Shown: positions 46,489 through 55,685, numbered from the stretch's first letter. The stretch is DNA of 64,000 bases from Campylobacter ornithocola (GCF_013201605.1 NZ_CP053848.1:62001-126000); one strand, 5' to 3'. Program-made: numbers and translations. Notes: generated by a model from the letters alone, not told the origin.

Positions 46489-48393
46489 ATGTTACAAAAA
46501 CAAGCCAATACTATAAGATTTTTATGTGCTGATATGATACAAAAAGCAAATAGTGGTCATCCAGGTGCTCCTATGGGTTTAGCAGATATTATGAGTGTTT
46601 TAAGTACTCATTTAGTGCATAATCCAAAAGACCCTACATGGTTAAATCGTGATAGATTAGTTTTTTCAGGGGGTCATGCTAGTACTTTGCTTTATAGTTT
46701 TTTGCATTTGAGTGGTTATGATATAAGCTTAGAAGATCTAAAAAATTTCCGTCAATTACACTCTAAAACACCAGGTCACCCTGAAATTTTTACTCCAGGT
46801 GTTGAAATCGCTACAGGACCTTTAGGACAAGGCATTGCAAATGCAGTTGGTTTTGCTATGGCAGCTAAAAAAGCAAGTTTGCTTTTGGGTGAGGATATTA
46901 TCAATCATAAAGTGTATTGTTTATGTGGTGATGGAGATTTGCAAGAAGGAATTTCTTATGAGGCTTGTTCTTTAGCAGGGCTTCATAAGCTTGATAATTT
47001 AATCATCATTTATGATAGCAATAATATTTCAATCGAAGGCGATGTGGCTATTGCTTTTAATGAAAATGTAAAAGAACGTTTTAGAGCACAAAATTTTGAA
47101 GTACTTGAGATAGATGGACATGATTTTGAACAAATTGACTTAGCATTAAAAACTGCAAAAGAAAGTAAAAAGCCTTGCTTGATTATAGCTCATACTACCA
47201 TAGCTAAGGGAGCTTTGGAGCTTGAAGGAAGTCATCATTCTCACGGAGCACCTTTGGGTGAAGAGCTTATTAAGAAAGCAAAAGAAGCTTTGGGTTTTGA
47301 TCCGCAAAAAACTTTTGAAATTCCAGAAGAAGTTAAAATTCGCTTTAGTGCCGCAATAGAACTTGGTGATTTAGCACAAGCCAAATGGCAAGATAAGGTT
47401 AATAAGCTAGATTTAGAAAAACAAGCTTTGTTAAAAGAGCTTTTAGAGCCTGATTTTTCAAAAATACAATTTCCTGATTTTAAAGGAAAAGATTTGGCTA
47501 CTAGAGATAGTAATGGTATAATTTTAAATGCTATAGCTAAAGCTTTGCCAGGATTTTTAGGTGGTAGTGCAGATTTAGGTCCATCAAATAAAACAGAGCT
47601 TAAAGATATGGGTGATTTTCCAAATGGTAAAAATATCCACTATGGTATAAGAGAACATGCAATGGCTGCTATATCGAATGCTTTTGCAAGATATGGTTTA
47701 TTTATGCCTTTTTGTGCTACATTTTTTATATTTAGCGAATATTTAAAACCTGCTGCAAGAATAGCAGCTTTGATGAAAATCAAACACTTTTTTATCTTTA
47801 CTCATGATAGTATAGGCGTAGGTGAAGATGGTCCAACTCATCAACCTATAGAGCAACTTAGCACCTTTAGAGCTATGCCAAATTCATTAACATTTAGGCC
47901 TGCTGATGGGGTTGAAAATGTAAAAGCATGGCAAATAGCACTTAAAACTAATATGCCAAGTGTTTTTGTTTTATCGCGTCAAAAATTAAGTGCTTTAAAT
48001 GAATCTGTTTTTGGAGATGTAGAAAATGGAGCTTATTTATTAGAAGAAAATGCTAATGCACAAATTACTCTTTTGGCAAGTGGTAGTGAAGTATCATTAT
48101 GTTTAAAAGTAGCTAAAATTTTAAAAGAAAAAGGCGTAGTTGTTAATGTAGTTTCTATGCCTTGTTATGAATTATTTATCGCTCAAGAAAAGTCTTACAA
48201 AGAAAGAATTTTACAAGGTAAAGTTATAGGTGTGGAAGCTGCAAACTCAAACGAACTGTATAGAATTTGCGATGAGCTTTATGGTATAGAAAGTTTTGGT
48301 GAAAGTGGCAAAGATAAAGAAGTATTTGAGCATTTTGGATTTAGCGAGGAGAAATTAAGCTCATATGTTTTAAGTTTATGTAATGAAAAATAA
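46489..48393 (+). CDS. tkt: Transketolase
   Basis: Thiamine-dependent two-carbon transfer in the pentose phosphate pathway, important in Campylobacter, which lacks classical glycolysis. The 634-residue protein has NSGHPGAPMGLADIM, GPLGQGIANAVG, the ThDP motif CGDGDLQEGISYEA with DSNNIS, and THDSIGVGEDGPTHQPIEQL. The 3' end overlaps the permease gene by 11 bases. Confidence 0.97.
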   Translation: MLQKQANTIRFLCADMIQKANSGHPGAPMGLADIMSVLSTHLVHNPKDPTWLNRDRLVFSGGHASTLLYSFLHLSGYDISLEDLKNFRQLHSKTPGHPEIFTPGVEIATGPLGQGIANAVGFAMAAKKASLLLGEDIINHKVYCLCGDGDLQEGISYEACSLAGLHKLDNLIIIYDSNNISIEGDVAIAFNENVKERFRAQNFEVLEIDGHDFEQIDLALKTAKESKKPCLIIAHTTIAKGALELEGSHHSHGAPLGEELIKKAKEALGFDPQKTFEIPEEVKIRFSAAIELGDLAQAKWQDKVNKLDLEKQALLKELLEPDFSKIQFPDFKGKDLATRDSNGIILNAIAKALPGFLGGSADLGPSNKTELKDMGDFPNGKNIHYGIREHAMAAISNAFARYGLFMPFCATFFIFSEYLKPAARIAALMKIKHFFIFTHDSIGVGEDGPTHQPIEQLSTFRAMPNSLTFRPADGVENVKAWQIALKTNMPSVFVLSRQKLSALNESVFGDVENGAYLLEENANAQITLLASGSEVSLCLKVAKILKEKGVVVNVVSMPCYELFIAQEKSYKERILQGKVIGVEAANSNELYRICDELYGIESFGESGKDKEVFEHFGFSEEKLSSYVLSLCNEK

Positions 48394-49495
48394 AATCATC
48401 AAAGATATTAAAAACCAAGAATGTGTTTTTAGTGTCTTTGGTATATGGGATAAAACTAGTGTGGGAAAATTTGAAAAATTAGATTTTCCTACTCAAAAAA
48501 ACATTATTTTTGATTTTGCAAATTTAGATTTCATAGATACTGCAGGAGTTAGATATTTTCTAGCTTTAGAAAATGAACTTAAACAAAAAGATTATAAATT
48601 TAGTAGGATAAATCTTAAAAGCGAGCATGCTAAGCTTTTTGAACTTTGTCAAAAACACTATAAAAGTTTTCATAATACTCAAGAAGATAAAAAAACAATT
48701 AAAGATTTTTTTGAAAATTTAGGCAAGAAAGTTGTAGTTTCTTTTACACTTTTAGTGCAGTTTTTAAATTTCATAGGGCTTATTATTTATACTTGTTTTA
48801 AAACACTTTTAAATCCTAAAAAACTTCGTTTTAAAGCATTTTTATACCATGTAGAAAATAGTGCTATTAATGCTTTGCCTATTATTATGCTAACTTCATT
48901 GCTTGTGGGTGTAGTTCTTGCTTATCAAGCTGCTTATCAACTTGCACAATTTGGAGCTAATATTTATATAGTAGATTTGATGGGGATTTCTGCTACTAGA
49001 GAACTTGCACCATTAATTAGTGCTATTGTTATTGCAGGTAGAAGTGCAAGTTCTTACACGGCTCAAATTGGAGTGATGAAGCTTACTGATGAAATAGATG
49101 CTATGAAAACAATGGGGTTTAAAGAAAGTGAATTTATCATTTTACCTAGAGTTTTGGCCTTGACTTTTGCTATGCCTTTAGTGGTTATAGTAGCTGATAT
49201 TTTGAGTGTTTTGGGTGGAATTATAGTTGCTTGGTTTAGTTTAGAAATTAGTGCAAGTGAGTTTATGAGTCGTTTTAAAGAGGCAGTGGAGTTAAAGCAC
49301 ATCATCATAGGGCTTATAAAAGCACCTATTTTTGGATTTTTGATTGCTTCTATTGCTTGTTTTAGAGGGTTTTTTGTGCAAAAAACAACAGAAAGTATAG
49401 GTATTTACACAACAAAAAGTGTGGTAAATGCTATCTTTTGGGTGATAGCTTTTGATGCAATTTTTTCTGTATTTTTAACAAAGGCTGGATTTTGA
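48383..49495 (+). CDS. MlaE-family ABC permease with N-terminal STAS-like domain (iamB-like)
   Basis: Inner-membrane permease of a phospholipid/lipid transport ABC system. Residues ~1-95 form a STAS-like domain (NIIFDFANLDFIDTAGVRYFLALENEL). The rest is a MlaE permease with five or six hydrophobic segments and LMGISATRELAPLISAIVIAGRSASSYTAQIGVMK. The following genes encode its ATPase, MCE protein and lipoprotein. In C. jejuni these were named iam (invasion-associated marker) genes, as I recall. Confidence 0.9.
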   Translation: MKNKIIKDIKNQECVFSVFGIWDKTSVGKFEKLDFPTQKNIIFDFANLDFIDTAGVRYFLALENELKQKDYKFSRINLKSEHAKLFELCQKHYKSFHNTQEDKKTIKDFFENLGKKVVVSFTLLVQFLNFIGLIIYTCFKTLLNPKKLRFKAFLYHVENSAINALPIIMLTSLLVGVVLAYQAAYQLAQFGANIYIVDLMGISATRELAPLISAIVIAGRSASSYTAQIGVMKLTDEIDAMKTMGFKESEFIILPRVLALTFAMPLVVIVADILSVLGGIIVAWFSLEISASEFMSRFKEAVELKHIIIGLIKAPIFGFLIASIACFRGFFVQKTTESIGIYTTKSVVNAIFWVIAFDAIFSVFLTKAGF

Positions 49496-50214
49496 TTATA
49501 AAAGCTAAAAATATCAGTACTTATTTTGGAAGCAAATGTGTTCATGAAGATATTAGTTTTGAAGTACAGGATAATGAAATTTTTGGTATTTTAGGTGGTA
49601 GTGGTAGTGGTAAATCTGTGCTTTTAAGACAAATGTTAATGCTTGAGCATTTTGATAATGGTGAGTATGAAATTCTAGGAAAGAAATTAAAAAATATCAG
49701 TGATGAAAATGCTTTGTTCTTACAAAAACAATGGGGTGTTGTTTTTCAATATGGAGCGTTATTTAGTTTTTTTAATATACTTGAAAACATTAGTATACCT
49801 TTAGTTGAATACACAAAGCTTAGTAAAAATGACATTAAAGAAATAGCTATAATGAAGCTTAAAATGGTAGGGCTTGATGAAAGTGTGGCAAAGCTTTATC
49901 CAAGTGAGTTAAGCGGAGGTATGAAAAAAAGAGTTGCTATAGCTAGAGCTTTGGCGCTTGATAGTAAATTACTTTTTTTGGATGAGCCAACTTCAGGGCT
50001 TGATCCTTATAGTTCAAGAGAATTTGATGAGTTGCTTTTAAGTTTAAAACAAAGTTTTAGATTGTGTGTGATTTTAATTACTCATGATAAAGAAAGTATG
50101 AAAAATATACTAGATAGATTTTTAATTATAGAAGATAAAAAAGTAGGTTTTTTGGGAAATATTCAAACCTTACAAGAACAAAATTCAAGACTTTATGAGA
50201 GGTTTATGCAATAA
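49492..50214 (+). CDS. MlaF-type ABC transporter ATPase (iamA-like)
   Basis: Energises the MlaE-type permease. The 240-residue ATPase has Walker A ILGGSGSGKSVLLR, signature SGGMKKRVAIARALALD, Walker B LLFLDEPTSGLDP and the switch ILITHD. The start is TTG at 49492, overlapping the permease stop; the frame has no nearer ATG that keeps the first beta strand. Its stop shares one base with the next start. Confidence 0.93.
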   Translation: MIIKAKNISTYFGSKCVHEDISFEVQDNEIFGILGGSGSGKSVLLRQMLMLEHFDNGEYEILGKKLKNISDENALFLQKQWGVVFQYGALFSFFNILENISIPLVEYTKLSKNDIKEIAIMKLKMVGLDESVAKLYPSELSGGMKKRVAIARALALDSKLLFLDEPTSGLDPYSSREFDELLLSLKQSFRLCVILITHDKESMKNILDRFLIIEDKKVGFLGNIQTLQEQNSRLYERFMQ

Positions 50215-51041
50215 TGGAAAATAAAGCAAATTATATTTTAATAGGAATTTTTGTTAGTGTGTTGTTTTTTATCAGCTTGTTTTTTATAGTTTGGTACGGA
50301 AATTTAAAAGATGAAAAATCTTTCAAGTATTATGAAATTTATATAGAAGAATCTGTAGCAGGTCTTAGTGTAAAAGCACCAGTTAAATTTTTAGGCGTTG
50401 ATGTAGGAAGTGTTGAAAATATCAGTATAGATAGCTCAAGCAAGCAACTAAGAGTAAAAATTTTAGTTAAGCTTGATTCGAATTTAGTGGTTAAGACAGA
50501 TACTTATGCGAGCTTGCAAATTCAAGGTATAACAGGATTTAAATTTATTCAGTTGGCAGGTGGTAGCGAGGAAGCTAGTGTTTTAAAGGCAGATGGTGAT
50601 ATGTATCCTATTATAAAATCAAAAGAAAGTTTTTTTACAAGTATAGATAAGCAAGCAAATAATCTTTTAGAACTTATTAATATTTCAAAAGTAAAACTAG
50701 AAAGTCTTTTAAGTGATAAAAATTTAAAAAATATAGAACAAATTTTACAAAACTCATCAGATTTTTTTATGTATTTAAACGCTCAAACACCAGTATTTTT
50801 AACAAATTTAAATAAAACTAGTTCTAAGCTTGGTAAAAGCTCAGATGATTTTTCAAATTTTTTAAACAACGCTAATGAGCAGCTTAATGAGTTCAACAAA
50901 AGTAGAATGCTCTTAAATGAGAATTTAGACATTTTACGAATTTTATTTTTAGATTTTACTCAATTGTTGAAAAACTTGAAGCAAAATCCTTCAGATGTAA
51001 TTTATAAAGATAAAACCATTCAATATGCTCCAGGAGAATAA
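50214..51041 (+). CDS. MCE-domain (MlaD-type) lipid transport protein
   Basis: Substrate-binding component that is anchored in the inner membrane and protrudes into the periplasm. A membrane anchor (YILIGIFVSVLFFISLFFIVWYG) is followed by the MCE domain (VAGLSVKAPVKFLGVDVGSVENISID, ASLQIQGITGFKFIQLAGGS). A helical C-terminal region follows to residue 275. Overlaps the ATPase gene by one base. Confidence 0.9.
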   Translation: MENKANYILIGIFVSVLFFISLFFIVWYGNLKDEKSFKYYEIYIEESVAGLSVKAPVKFLGVDVGSVENISIDSSSKQLRVKILVKLDSNLVVKTDTYASLQIQGITGFKFIQLAGGSEEASVLKADGDMYPIIKSKESFFTSIDKQANNLLELINISKVKLESLLSDKNLKNIEQILQNSSDFFMYLNAQTPVFLTNLNKTSSKLGKSSDDFSNFLNNANEQLNEFNKSRMLLNENLDILRILFLDFTQLLKNLKQNPSDVIYKDKTIQYAPGE

Positions 51042-51042
51042 A

Positions 51043-51636
51043 ATGAAAATTTTATATATTAGTTTAATAGCTATTTTTTTTAGTGCCTGCTCTTTGATTA
51101 GTCCGAATCAAACTTTACCTGCAAATAAGTATTTTAGTATCAATTTAGAAAAATTAGAGCAAACTCAAAACAAGATAAAAAATTCTACCATCATGGTTTC
51201 TTTGCCTAAAGGTTTGGCTTATACTAATGAAATTTTTTATAAAAAAGATCATGTTGTTAATGCATATGCATATCATTTTTGGAAAGAAAATCCTGCTTTG
51301 ATGATTAAAACTTTTTTAGAATTTCATCTTCAAGATTTAGGAGTATTTAAAGCGGTTTTAAATCAAGATAGCTTAGCTAGTGCTGATTATATCTTAGAAA
51401 GTAAAGTAGATATACTAGAGCAAGATTTTAGTGATGAGATACATTCTAAAATAAAATTGGGCATTAGTTTAAATTTAGTGCAAATAAATACAAGAAAACT
51501 TTTAGCAAGTAGGTATTTTTACTACGAAAAAAGACTAAATGACAATGATCCTGAGGTTTTAATCCAAAATTATAATGAACTTTTTTTGTTTCTTGCTAAA
51601 GATTTTAGAGCTTGGATAGATCAAAATTTGGAATAA
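51043..51636 (+). CDS. Outer-membrane lipoprotein, ABC transport auxiliary component (PqiC-like)
   Basis: Probable outer-membrane partner of the Mla-type system. The ATG at 51043 follows CCAGGAGAATAAA and gives a lipoprotein signal (MKILYISLIAIFFSACSLIS, lipobox Cys near residue 17). The body has KYFSINLEKL, IMVSLPKGLAYTNEIFYKKD and YILESKVDILEQDF, typical of the ABC auxiliary lipoprotein family. An in-frame ATG at 51025 is inside mlaD and would bury the signal. The next gene's promoter overlaps its end. Confidence 0.85.
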   Translation: MKILYISLIAIFFSACSLISPNQTLPANKYFSINLEKLEQTQNKIKNSTIMVSLPKGLAYTNEIFYKKDHVVNAYAYHFWKENPALMIKTFLEFHLQDLGVFKAVLNQDSLASADYILESKVDILEQDFSDEIHSKIKLGISLNLVQINTRKLLASRYFYYEKRLNDNDPEVLIQNYNELFLFLAKDFRAWIDQNLE

Positions 51637-51646
51637 AAAATGCTTT
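51629..51646 (+). promoter_or_regulatory. Sigma54 promoter overlapping the lipoprotein gene's end
   Basis: TGGAATAAAAAATGCTTT: GG at 51630-51631 and GC at 51642-51643 are 10 bases apart, the sigma54 spacing. The predicted start is near 51655, leaving about 25 bases with AAGGAAGG before the next ATG. It decouples the following gene from the iam operon. Confidence 0.75.
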
Positions 51647-51679
51647 TCCTAGTTATAGCAATAACAAGGAAGGTGTATT

Positions 51680-52201
51680 ATGAGAGATGAGTTAGAAATC
51701 TTACAAAAACATTTAGGACAAGTAAGTTCTAAAATAGATGGTGTAAATTTAAAACATCAAACACAAAAATTTAGTGAAGATATTACTGATGCAAATGATT
51801 TTGTTGGAGCTTTGCAAATTTTAGATTCTTCGTTGAAAAAAATCTTAAAACTTTTAGAAGATAAAAATTATGAAGATGTGCAAGATAAAGTATTAATTGC
51901 TAGCGAGAGTTTAAAAATAGTAGATAATTGCTCATTTTTAGGCAATGCTTTATTTGATAATAATTACAATGTAAATGTAGGTTCGAAAGCTTTTGCTTTT
52001 GAAATTTGCAATCCTTTAAAAATTTTAGAAACTAGTGATTATGAAGGTATGAAAGCTTATATAGAAGATAAAAGAGAAGAAATAGCTTCCATGCTTTCAG
52101 AGCTTGCAGTGGCTATTGCTACTTATACTCCTAGTCAAAGCTTTGGTGGATCAAATTTTGACTCTATGAATGACTTTGATTTTACTAAGCTTTTTAAATA
52201 A
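51680..52201 (+). CDS. Hypothetical protein, sigma54-controlled, flagellum-coexpressed type
   Basis: A 173-residue soluble acidic protein without recognised domains. The first ~90 residues look like paired coiled helices (LEILQKHLGQVSSKIDGVNL, ILDSSLKKILKLLEDKNYED); the C-terminus is Ser/Phe/Asp-rich. The sigma54 promoter suggests co-expression with middle flagellar genes. I recall the C. jejuni gene in this position (Cj1650) among sigma54/flagellar-regulated genes. Function unknown. Confidence 0.75.
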   Translation: MRDELEILQKHLGQVSSKIDGVNLKHQTQKFSEDITDANDFVGALQILDSSLKKILKLLEDKNYEDVQDKVLIASESLKIVDNCSFLGNALFDNNYNVNVGSKAFAFEICNPLKILETSDYEGMKAYIEDKREEIASMLSELAVAIATYTPSQSFGGSNFDSMNDFDFTKLFK

Positions 52202-52228
52202 TACTAAAGGCAAAAAGCCCTTAGTATT
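52200..52228. terminator. Bidirectional hairpin between convergent genes
   Basis: AATACTAAAGGC pairs with GCCCTTAGTATT with one mismatch around AAAAA. It lies between the sigma54-controlled gene and sodC stops and can serve both strands. Confidence 0.7.
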
Positions 52229-52230
52229 GG

Positions 52231-52770
52231 TTATTTAATCACTCCGCAAGCCATTCTAGCACCACCTCCGCCAAGCGCTGCAGGATGATCGCTGTGATTA
52301 TCTCCTCCAAAATGTATCATTAATGAGTGGCTTTTAAGCTCATCAAGAGTTTTGATTTTTGGTGCAAGCACAGGATTGATTGCTTTACCATCTTTTTCTA
52401 CATAAAGTGGTGGTAAATCACCTTTATGACCTTTATCATCCCATGGACTTGAATGTGCACCGGTTTTTTCAGGATCCCAATGTCCACCTGCTTTCATACC
52501 TAAACCTTTATCGGTTGCACCACAATCAGCATTTTCATGAACATGAAAACCATGAATTCCACTTTCTAAACCTTGTAGATTTGGATAAAATGCTACTCCA
52601 TAAGGAGTTTGTACTGCCACTACTTCACCTGCCTCTTTATTGTTTTTTTTATCAAGAATTTCCATTTTGATAACTAAATGATCTTTTTGTGCTTTTGGAT
52701 CAAAATTTTCCAAATTTGCTCCGATTAAAAAACTTGATACTAATAAAGAACCTAGTATAATTTTTTTCAT
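52231..52770 (-). CDS. sodC: Cu/Zn superoxide dismutase, periplasmic
   Basis: Converts superoxide to peroxide and oxygen in the periplasm. A signal peptide ([18 protein letters not shown]) precedes the SodC fold: [15 protein letters not shown] (copper histidines), [29 protein letters not shown] (bridging and zinc ligands), [22 protein letters not shown]. Length 179 is usual. As far as I recall, C. jejuni strains carry only SodB, so this is an accessory gene relative to that species. Confidence 0.95.
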   Translation of the reverse strand: MKKIILGSLLVSSFLIGANLENFDPKAQKDHLVIKMEILDKKNNKEAGEVVAVQTPYGVAFYPNLQGLESGIHGFHVHENADCGATDKGLGMKAGGHWDPEKTGAHSSPWDDKGHKGDLPPLYVEKDGKAINPVLAPKIKTLDELKSHSLMIHFGGDNHSDHPAALGGGGARMACGVIK

Positions 52771-52794
52771 TTTATCTCCTTATTATTAAAAATT

Positions 52795-52846
52795 ATTCTA
52801 TTGTAACATATATTATTAATAAAAAATTATTTTTTTAAAATATAAT
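52795..52846. promoter_or_regulatory. Divergent sodC / AraC-regulator promoter region
   Basis: Plus-strand TATAAT at 52841-52846 is the best -10 for the AraC-type gene (ATG at 52874). ATTGTA at 52800-52805 reads TACAAT on the minus strand for sodC. The 103-base interval is nearly pure A/T, so confidence is limited. Confidence 0.35.
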
Positions 52847-52873
52847 AATCAAAAAACTTATAAAAAGGTTCAA

Positions 52874-53752
52874 ATGTTGGTTTTTCCAAAAGACTTTGAA
52901 AAAGTCAGTAAAAATTTCTTAAATAATTCTTTGTTGTCTATATGTCATTATCAAAAGAATTCTTTAAATGATAAAAATCAAGAAGTTGTATTCAAAGATT
53001 ATGCCATGGTTTTTATATTAAAAGGCTCTAAAAGTATTTATACTATTGATAATCATTTTAGTATAAAAAAAGATGAACTTGCTTTTTTTACAAAAAATTC
53101 TTTTTCTATCAGAGATTATTTAAATAGCGAAAACATATATGAGTCTATTATTTTATGTTTTAAAGAGAGTATTTTGATAGAGTTTGTATTTAAATATCAA
53201 GAATTAATTTGTAAGTTAAATTCATTAAAATGCGCCAAAAGTTTATTTAGTTTAAAAATAGATTCTGTAACTAAAAGTATTTTTCAATCTTTTTTGCTTT
53301 ATATAAATGCTTCTAGAAATAATGAATATTTGCTTAGATTAAAATTTGAAGAATTATTTTTATCTTTATTGTATAGTGAAGATAATGCAGAATTTTTGGC
53401 TTTTTTAAAAACTATTTTAAATAGTTTTAAATTAGATCTTTACAAGATGTTTTTATATTGCCAGAATGATTTTGAAAATGTGGCTTCTATGGCTAGATTT
53501 AGCAAAATGGATATGGCAAGTTTTAGTCGTAATTTTAAGCAAAGTTTTGGAATAAGTCCTAAAGAATGGCTTGATAATAAACGCTTTGAAAAAGCCAAAT
53601 TTTTACTAGAATTTTCTACAAAAAATATTACTCAAATTTGTAGTGAACTTGGATTTAATTCTCCTGCTTGGTTTATAGCAAGATATAAAAAAAGATATGG
53701 TGTTACTCCAAAACAAGAGCAAAAATCAAAAAACTTATATTTTTTATCTTAA
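52874..53752 (+). CDS. AraC-family transcriptional regulator
   Basis: A 292-residue regulator. The C-terminal ~100 residues contain the two helix-turn-helix units: FENVASMARFSKMDMASFSRNFKQSFGISPKEWLDNKRFEKAKFLLEFS and NITQICSELGFNSPAWFIARYKKRYGVTPKQ. The N-terminal ~180 residues are a divergent sensor domain with an unknown ligand. Its neighbours suggest control of the next gene or the divergent sodC. I recall an AraC gene beside a beta-propeller gene in C. jejuni (Cj1042c-Cj1041c). Confidence 0.88.
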   Translation: MLVFPKDFEKVSKNFLNNSLLSICHYQKNSLNDKNQEVVFKDYAMVFILKGSKSIYTIDNHFSIKKDELAFFTKNSFSIRDYLNSENIYESIILCFKESILIEFVFKYQELICKLNSLKCAKSLFSLKIDSVTKSIFQSFLLYINASRNNEYLLRLKFEELFLSLLYSEDNAEFLAFLKTILNSFKLDLYKMFLYCQNDFENVASMARFSKMDMASFSRNFKQSFGISPKEWLDNKRFEKAKFLLEFSTKNITQICSELGFNSPAWFIARYKKRYGVTPKQEQKSKNLYFLS

Positions 53753-53817
53753 AAGTGATAGATTTTATTTTGAAATTGTATTAGAATTTATTGATAAAAA
53801 TTAAGAAAGGTAACAAT

Positions 53818-54654
53818 ATGAAAAAAAGTATTTTGACTTTGGCTTTATTTGCATTTTGCAGTGCGAGTGCTTTAGAGGTTCAAGAATTTAAAGGTTTTGC
53901 TCATCCTGAGAGTATATATGTTGATGAAAGTGTAGTTTATGTGTCTAATGTAGGAAAAGAATTAACTCCACTAAACAAAGACAACGATGGTTTTATCTCA
54001 AAATTAGACAGTGATGGAAAAATTGTAGAATTAGAATTTATCAAAAATCTTAATGCACCAAAGGGTATGTCTAAAATAGGCGATATTTTATATGTAGTAG
54101 ATATTGATATTGTTTATGGTTTTAATGTAAAAAACAAAAAAGAAATTTTTAAACTCCCTATAAAAAATGCAGTATTTTTAAATGATATAGTAGTGTTAAA
54201 TAATAACACATTGCTAGTTAGTGATACAGGAACAGGATATATCCATAAGGTGTTTTTAAAAGATAAAAAATATGAAAACTTTATCCATTTAGATTCAAAA
54301 TATGGTGGTCCAAATGGATTATTGATAGATAAGAATACTTTATTTGTAGCAGGTTATGATCCAAGTGATAAAACAGGTGGAAAAATCATTAGTATTGATT
54401 TAAATACAAAGAAAATTCAAGAATTAAGCAACAAAATAGAACAATTTGATGGTATAGTATTTGATCAAAGTAAAAATCTTTTAGTATCAAGCTGGGGTAA
54501 AGATCTGCAAGGATATATTTATTCTTTAAAAGATAATAAAGAGATAAAACTAGATTTAGATTCTATAAAAGGTCCTGCAGATATGTTTTTTGATGGCAAA
54601 TATTTATGGGTGCCGAAAATGGCAGAAAACACTTTAATTAAAGTAAAATTATAA
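53818..54654 (+). CDS. Periplasmic beta-propeller protein (SMP-30/NHL-like)
   Basis: A 278-residue exported protein. The ATG at 53818 follows AAGAAAGG and gives a signal peptide (MKKSILTLALFAFCSASALE); an ATG nine codons upstream is less likely. The mature part has repeated four-stranded blade units: PESIYVDESVVYVSNVG, GMSKIGDILYVVDID, NDIVVLNNNTLLVSDTG, NGLLIDKNTLFVAGY, DGIVFDQSKNLLVSSWG, ADMFFDGKYLWVPKM. Enzymatic activity is not evident; sugar-lactonase-like or binding roles are both possible. Confidence 0.8.
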   Translation: MKKSILTLALFAFCSASALEVQEFKGFAHPESIYVDESVVYVSNVGKELTPLNKDNDGFISKLDSDGKIVELEFIKNLNAPKGMSKIGDILYVVDIDIVYGFNVKNKKEIFKLPIKNAVFLNDIVVLNNNTLLVSDTGTGYIHKVFLKDKKYENFIHLDSKYGGPNGLLIDKNTLFVAGYDPSDKTGGKIISIDLNTKKIQELSNKIEQFDGIVFDQSKNLLVSSWGKDLQGYIYSLKDNKEIKLDLDSIKGPADMFFDGKYLWVPKMAENTLIKVKL

Positions 54655-54656
54655 AA

Positions 54657-54684
54657 ACTTTTAAGCCTTTTAGGGCTTAAAAGT
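54657..54684. terminator. Bidirectional terminator between the propeller and zinc-ribbon genes
   Basis: ACTTTTAAGCC pairs perfectly with GGCTTAAAAGT (11 bp) around a 6-base loop, just after the propeller stop. The zinc-ribbon stop codon on the minus strand lies inside the right arm. Confidence 0.75.
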
Positions 54685-54943
54685 CAAATAATTCTCCAAG
54701 CCAACTTTCTTTCTTTTTATACTTATAACCATTGTTGTGATGATAATTTGCTTGTTGGTTGTAGTTTTGATGACTATAATTTTGCTGAGTACTTTGAATG
54801 TTTTGAGTAGCATTTCTTTCTATAATTTTATCAAGTTCACCACGATCAAGCCAAACTCCACGACATTTTGGGCAATAATCAATTTCAACACCATTCCTTT
54901 CACTCATCATTAAAGCTGTGTTTTCACAAACTGGACAATTCAT
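54677..54943 (-). CDS. Zinc-ribbon protein (TFIIB-type zinc finger)
   Basis: An 88-residue protein with a four-cysteine ribbon: CPVC at residues 3-6 and CPKC at 24-27, followed by RGVWLDRGELDKIIER, the family signature. The second half is Asn/Gln/His-rich and low-complexity (residues ~48-75), ending WLGELFDF. The ATG at 54943 follows AAGG at good spacing; an earlier in-frame ATG at 54961 would overlap that site. Function unknown. Confidence 0.8.
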   Translation of the reverse strand: MNCPVCENTALMMSERNGVEIDYCPKCRGVWLDRGELDKIIERNATQNIQSTQQNYSHQNYNQQANYHHNNGYKYKKKESWLGELFDF

Positions 54944-54992
54944 TTTTTTCCTTTTATTCAAAATTTTACAAAGTATATAGTTTTAAGGTAAA

Positions 54993-55682
54993 TTATGAGT
55001 TTAAATTCCAATCAATAGATGTTTTGCCGAGTTTTAGTAAAATTTCATTACTTTTTGAAAAATGCTTACAGCCTAAAAAAGCATTTCTAGCTAAAGGAGA
55101 AGGATGTGCTGCTTCTAAAATGTAATGTTTTTGAGCATCGATTAAATTTTTTTTATTTCTAGCATAAGTTCCCCAAAGTAAAAATATCAAACCTTCTTTT
55201 TCTTGACTTAGTTTTGCAATAACTGCATCTGTGAAATTTTGCCATCCAAAATTTGCATGAGAAGTGGGTTTATTAGCTTCTACACTCAAAATAGAATTTA
55301 AGAGTAAAATTCCCTGTTTAGCCCATTTGCTAAGATCTCCATGCTTTGCTATAGGAATATTTAAATCATCTTGTATTTCTTTGTAGATATTAAGCAAAGA
55401 TGGGGGGATTTTAATTCCTATTGGCACACTAAAGCTTAATCCCATAGCTTGATTTGGATTGTGATAGGGATCTTGACCTAAAATTATAATTTTTAAATCT
55501 TTTAAAGGAGTGAGATTAAAAGCATTAAATATTAGATTTGCTGGTGGATATATGGTTTTACCTTCATGTAGGGTTTTAATATATTTGACTTTTATGTCTA
55601 AAAAATATGATTTTAAAAATTCATCTTTTAAAAATTCTTTCCAATCTTCATTCATTTTTATTTTTTCTAAATTAATTTCCAT
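54993..55682 (-). CDS. ung: Uracil-DNA glycosylase
   Basis: Removes uracil from DNA. The 229-residue family 1 enzyme has the catalytic IILGQDPYHNPNQAMGLSFSVP near residue 67, LLLNSILSVEANKPTSHANFGWQNFTD, FLLWGTYARNKK and the HPSPLARNAFLGCKHFSKSN loop. The start at 55682 is three bases from the kinase stop, so it may be part of the same minus-strand transcript. Confidence 0.96.
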   Translation of the reverse strand: MEINLEKIKMNEDWKEFLKDEFLKSYFLDIKVKYIKTLHEGKTIYPPANLIFNAFNLTPLKDLKIIILGQDPYHNPNQAMGLSFSVPIGIKIPPSLLNIYKEIQDDLNIPIAKHGDLSKWAKQGILLLNSILSVEANKPTSHANFGWQNFTDAVIAKLSQEKEGLIFLLWGTYARNKKNLIDAQKHYILEAAHPSPLARNAFLGCKHFSKSNEILLKLGKTSIDWNLNS

Positions 55683-55685
55683 ATT

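Noticed and set aside
52380-52670. His-rich plus-strand frame of 96 codons
   Set aside because: Antisense shadow of sodC, with no start signal.
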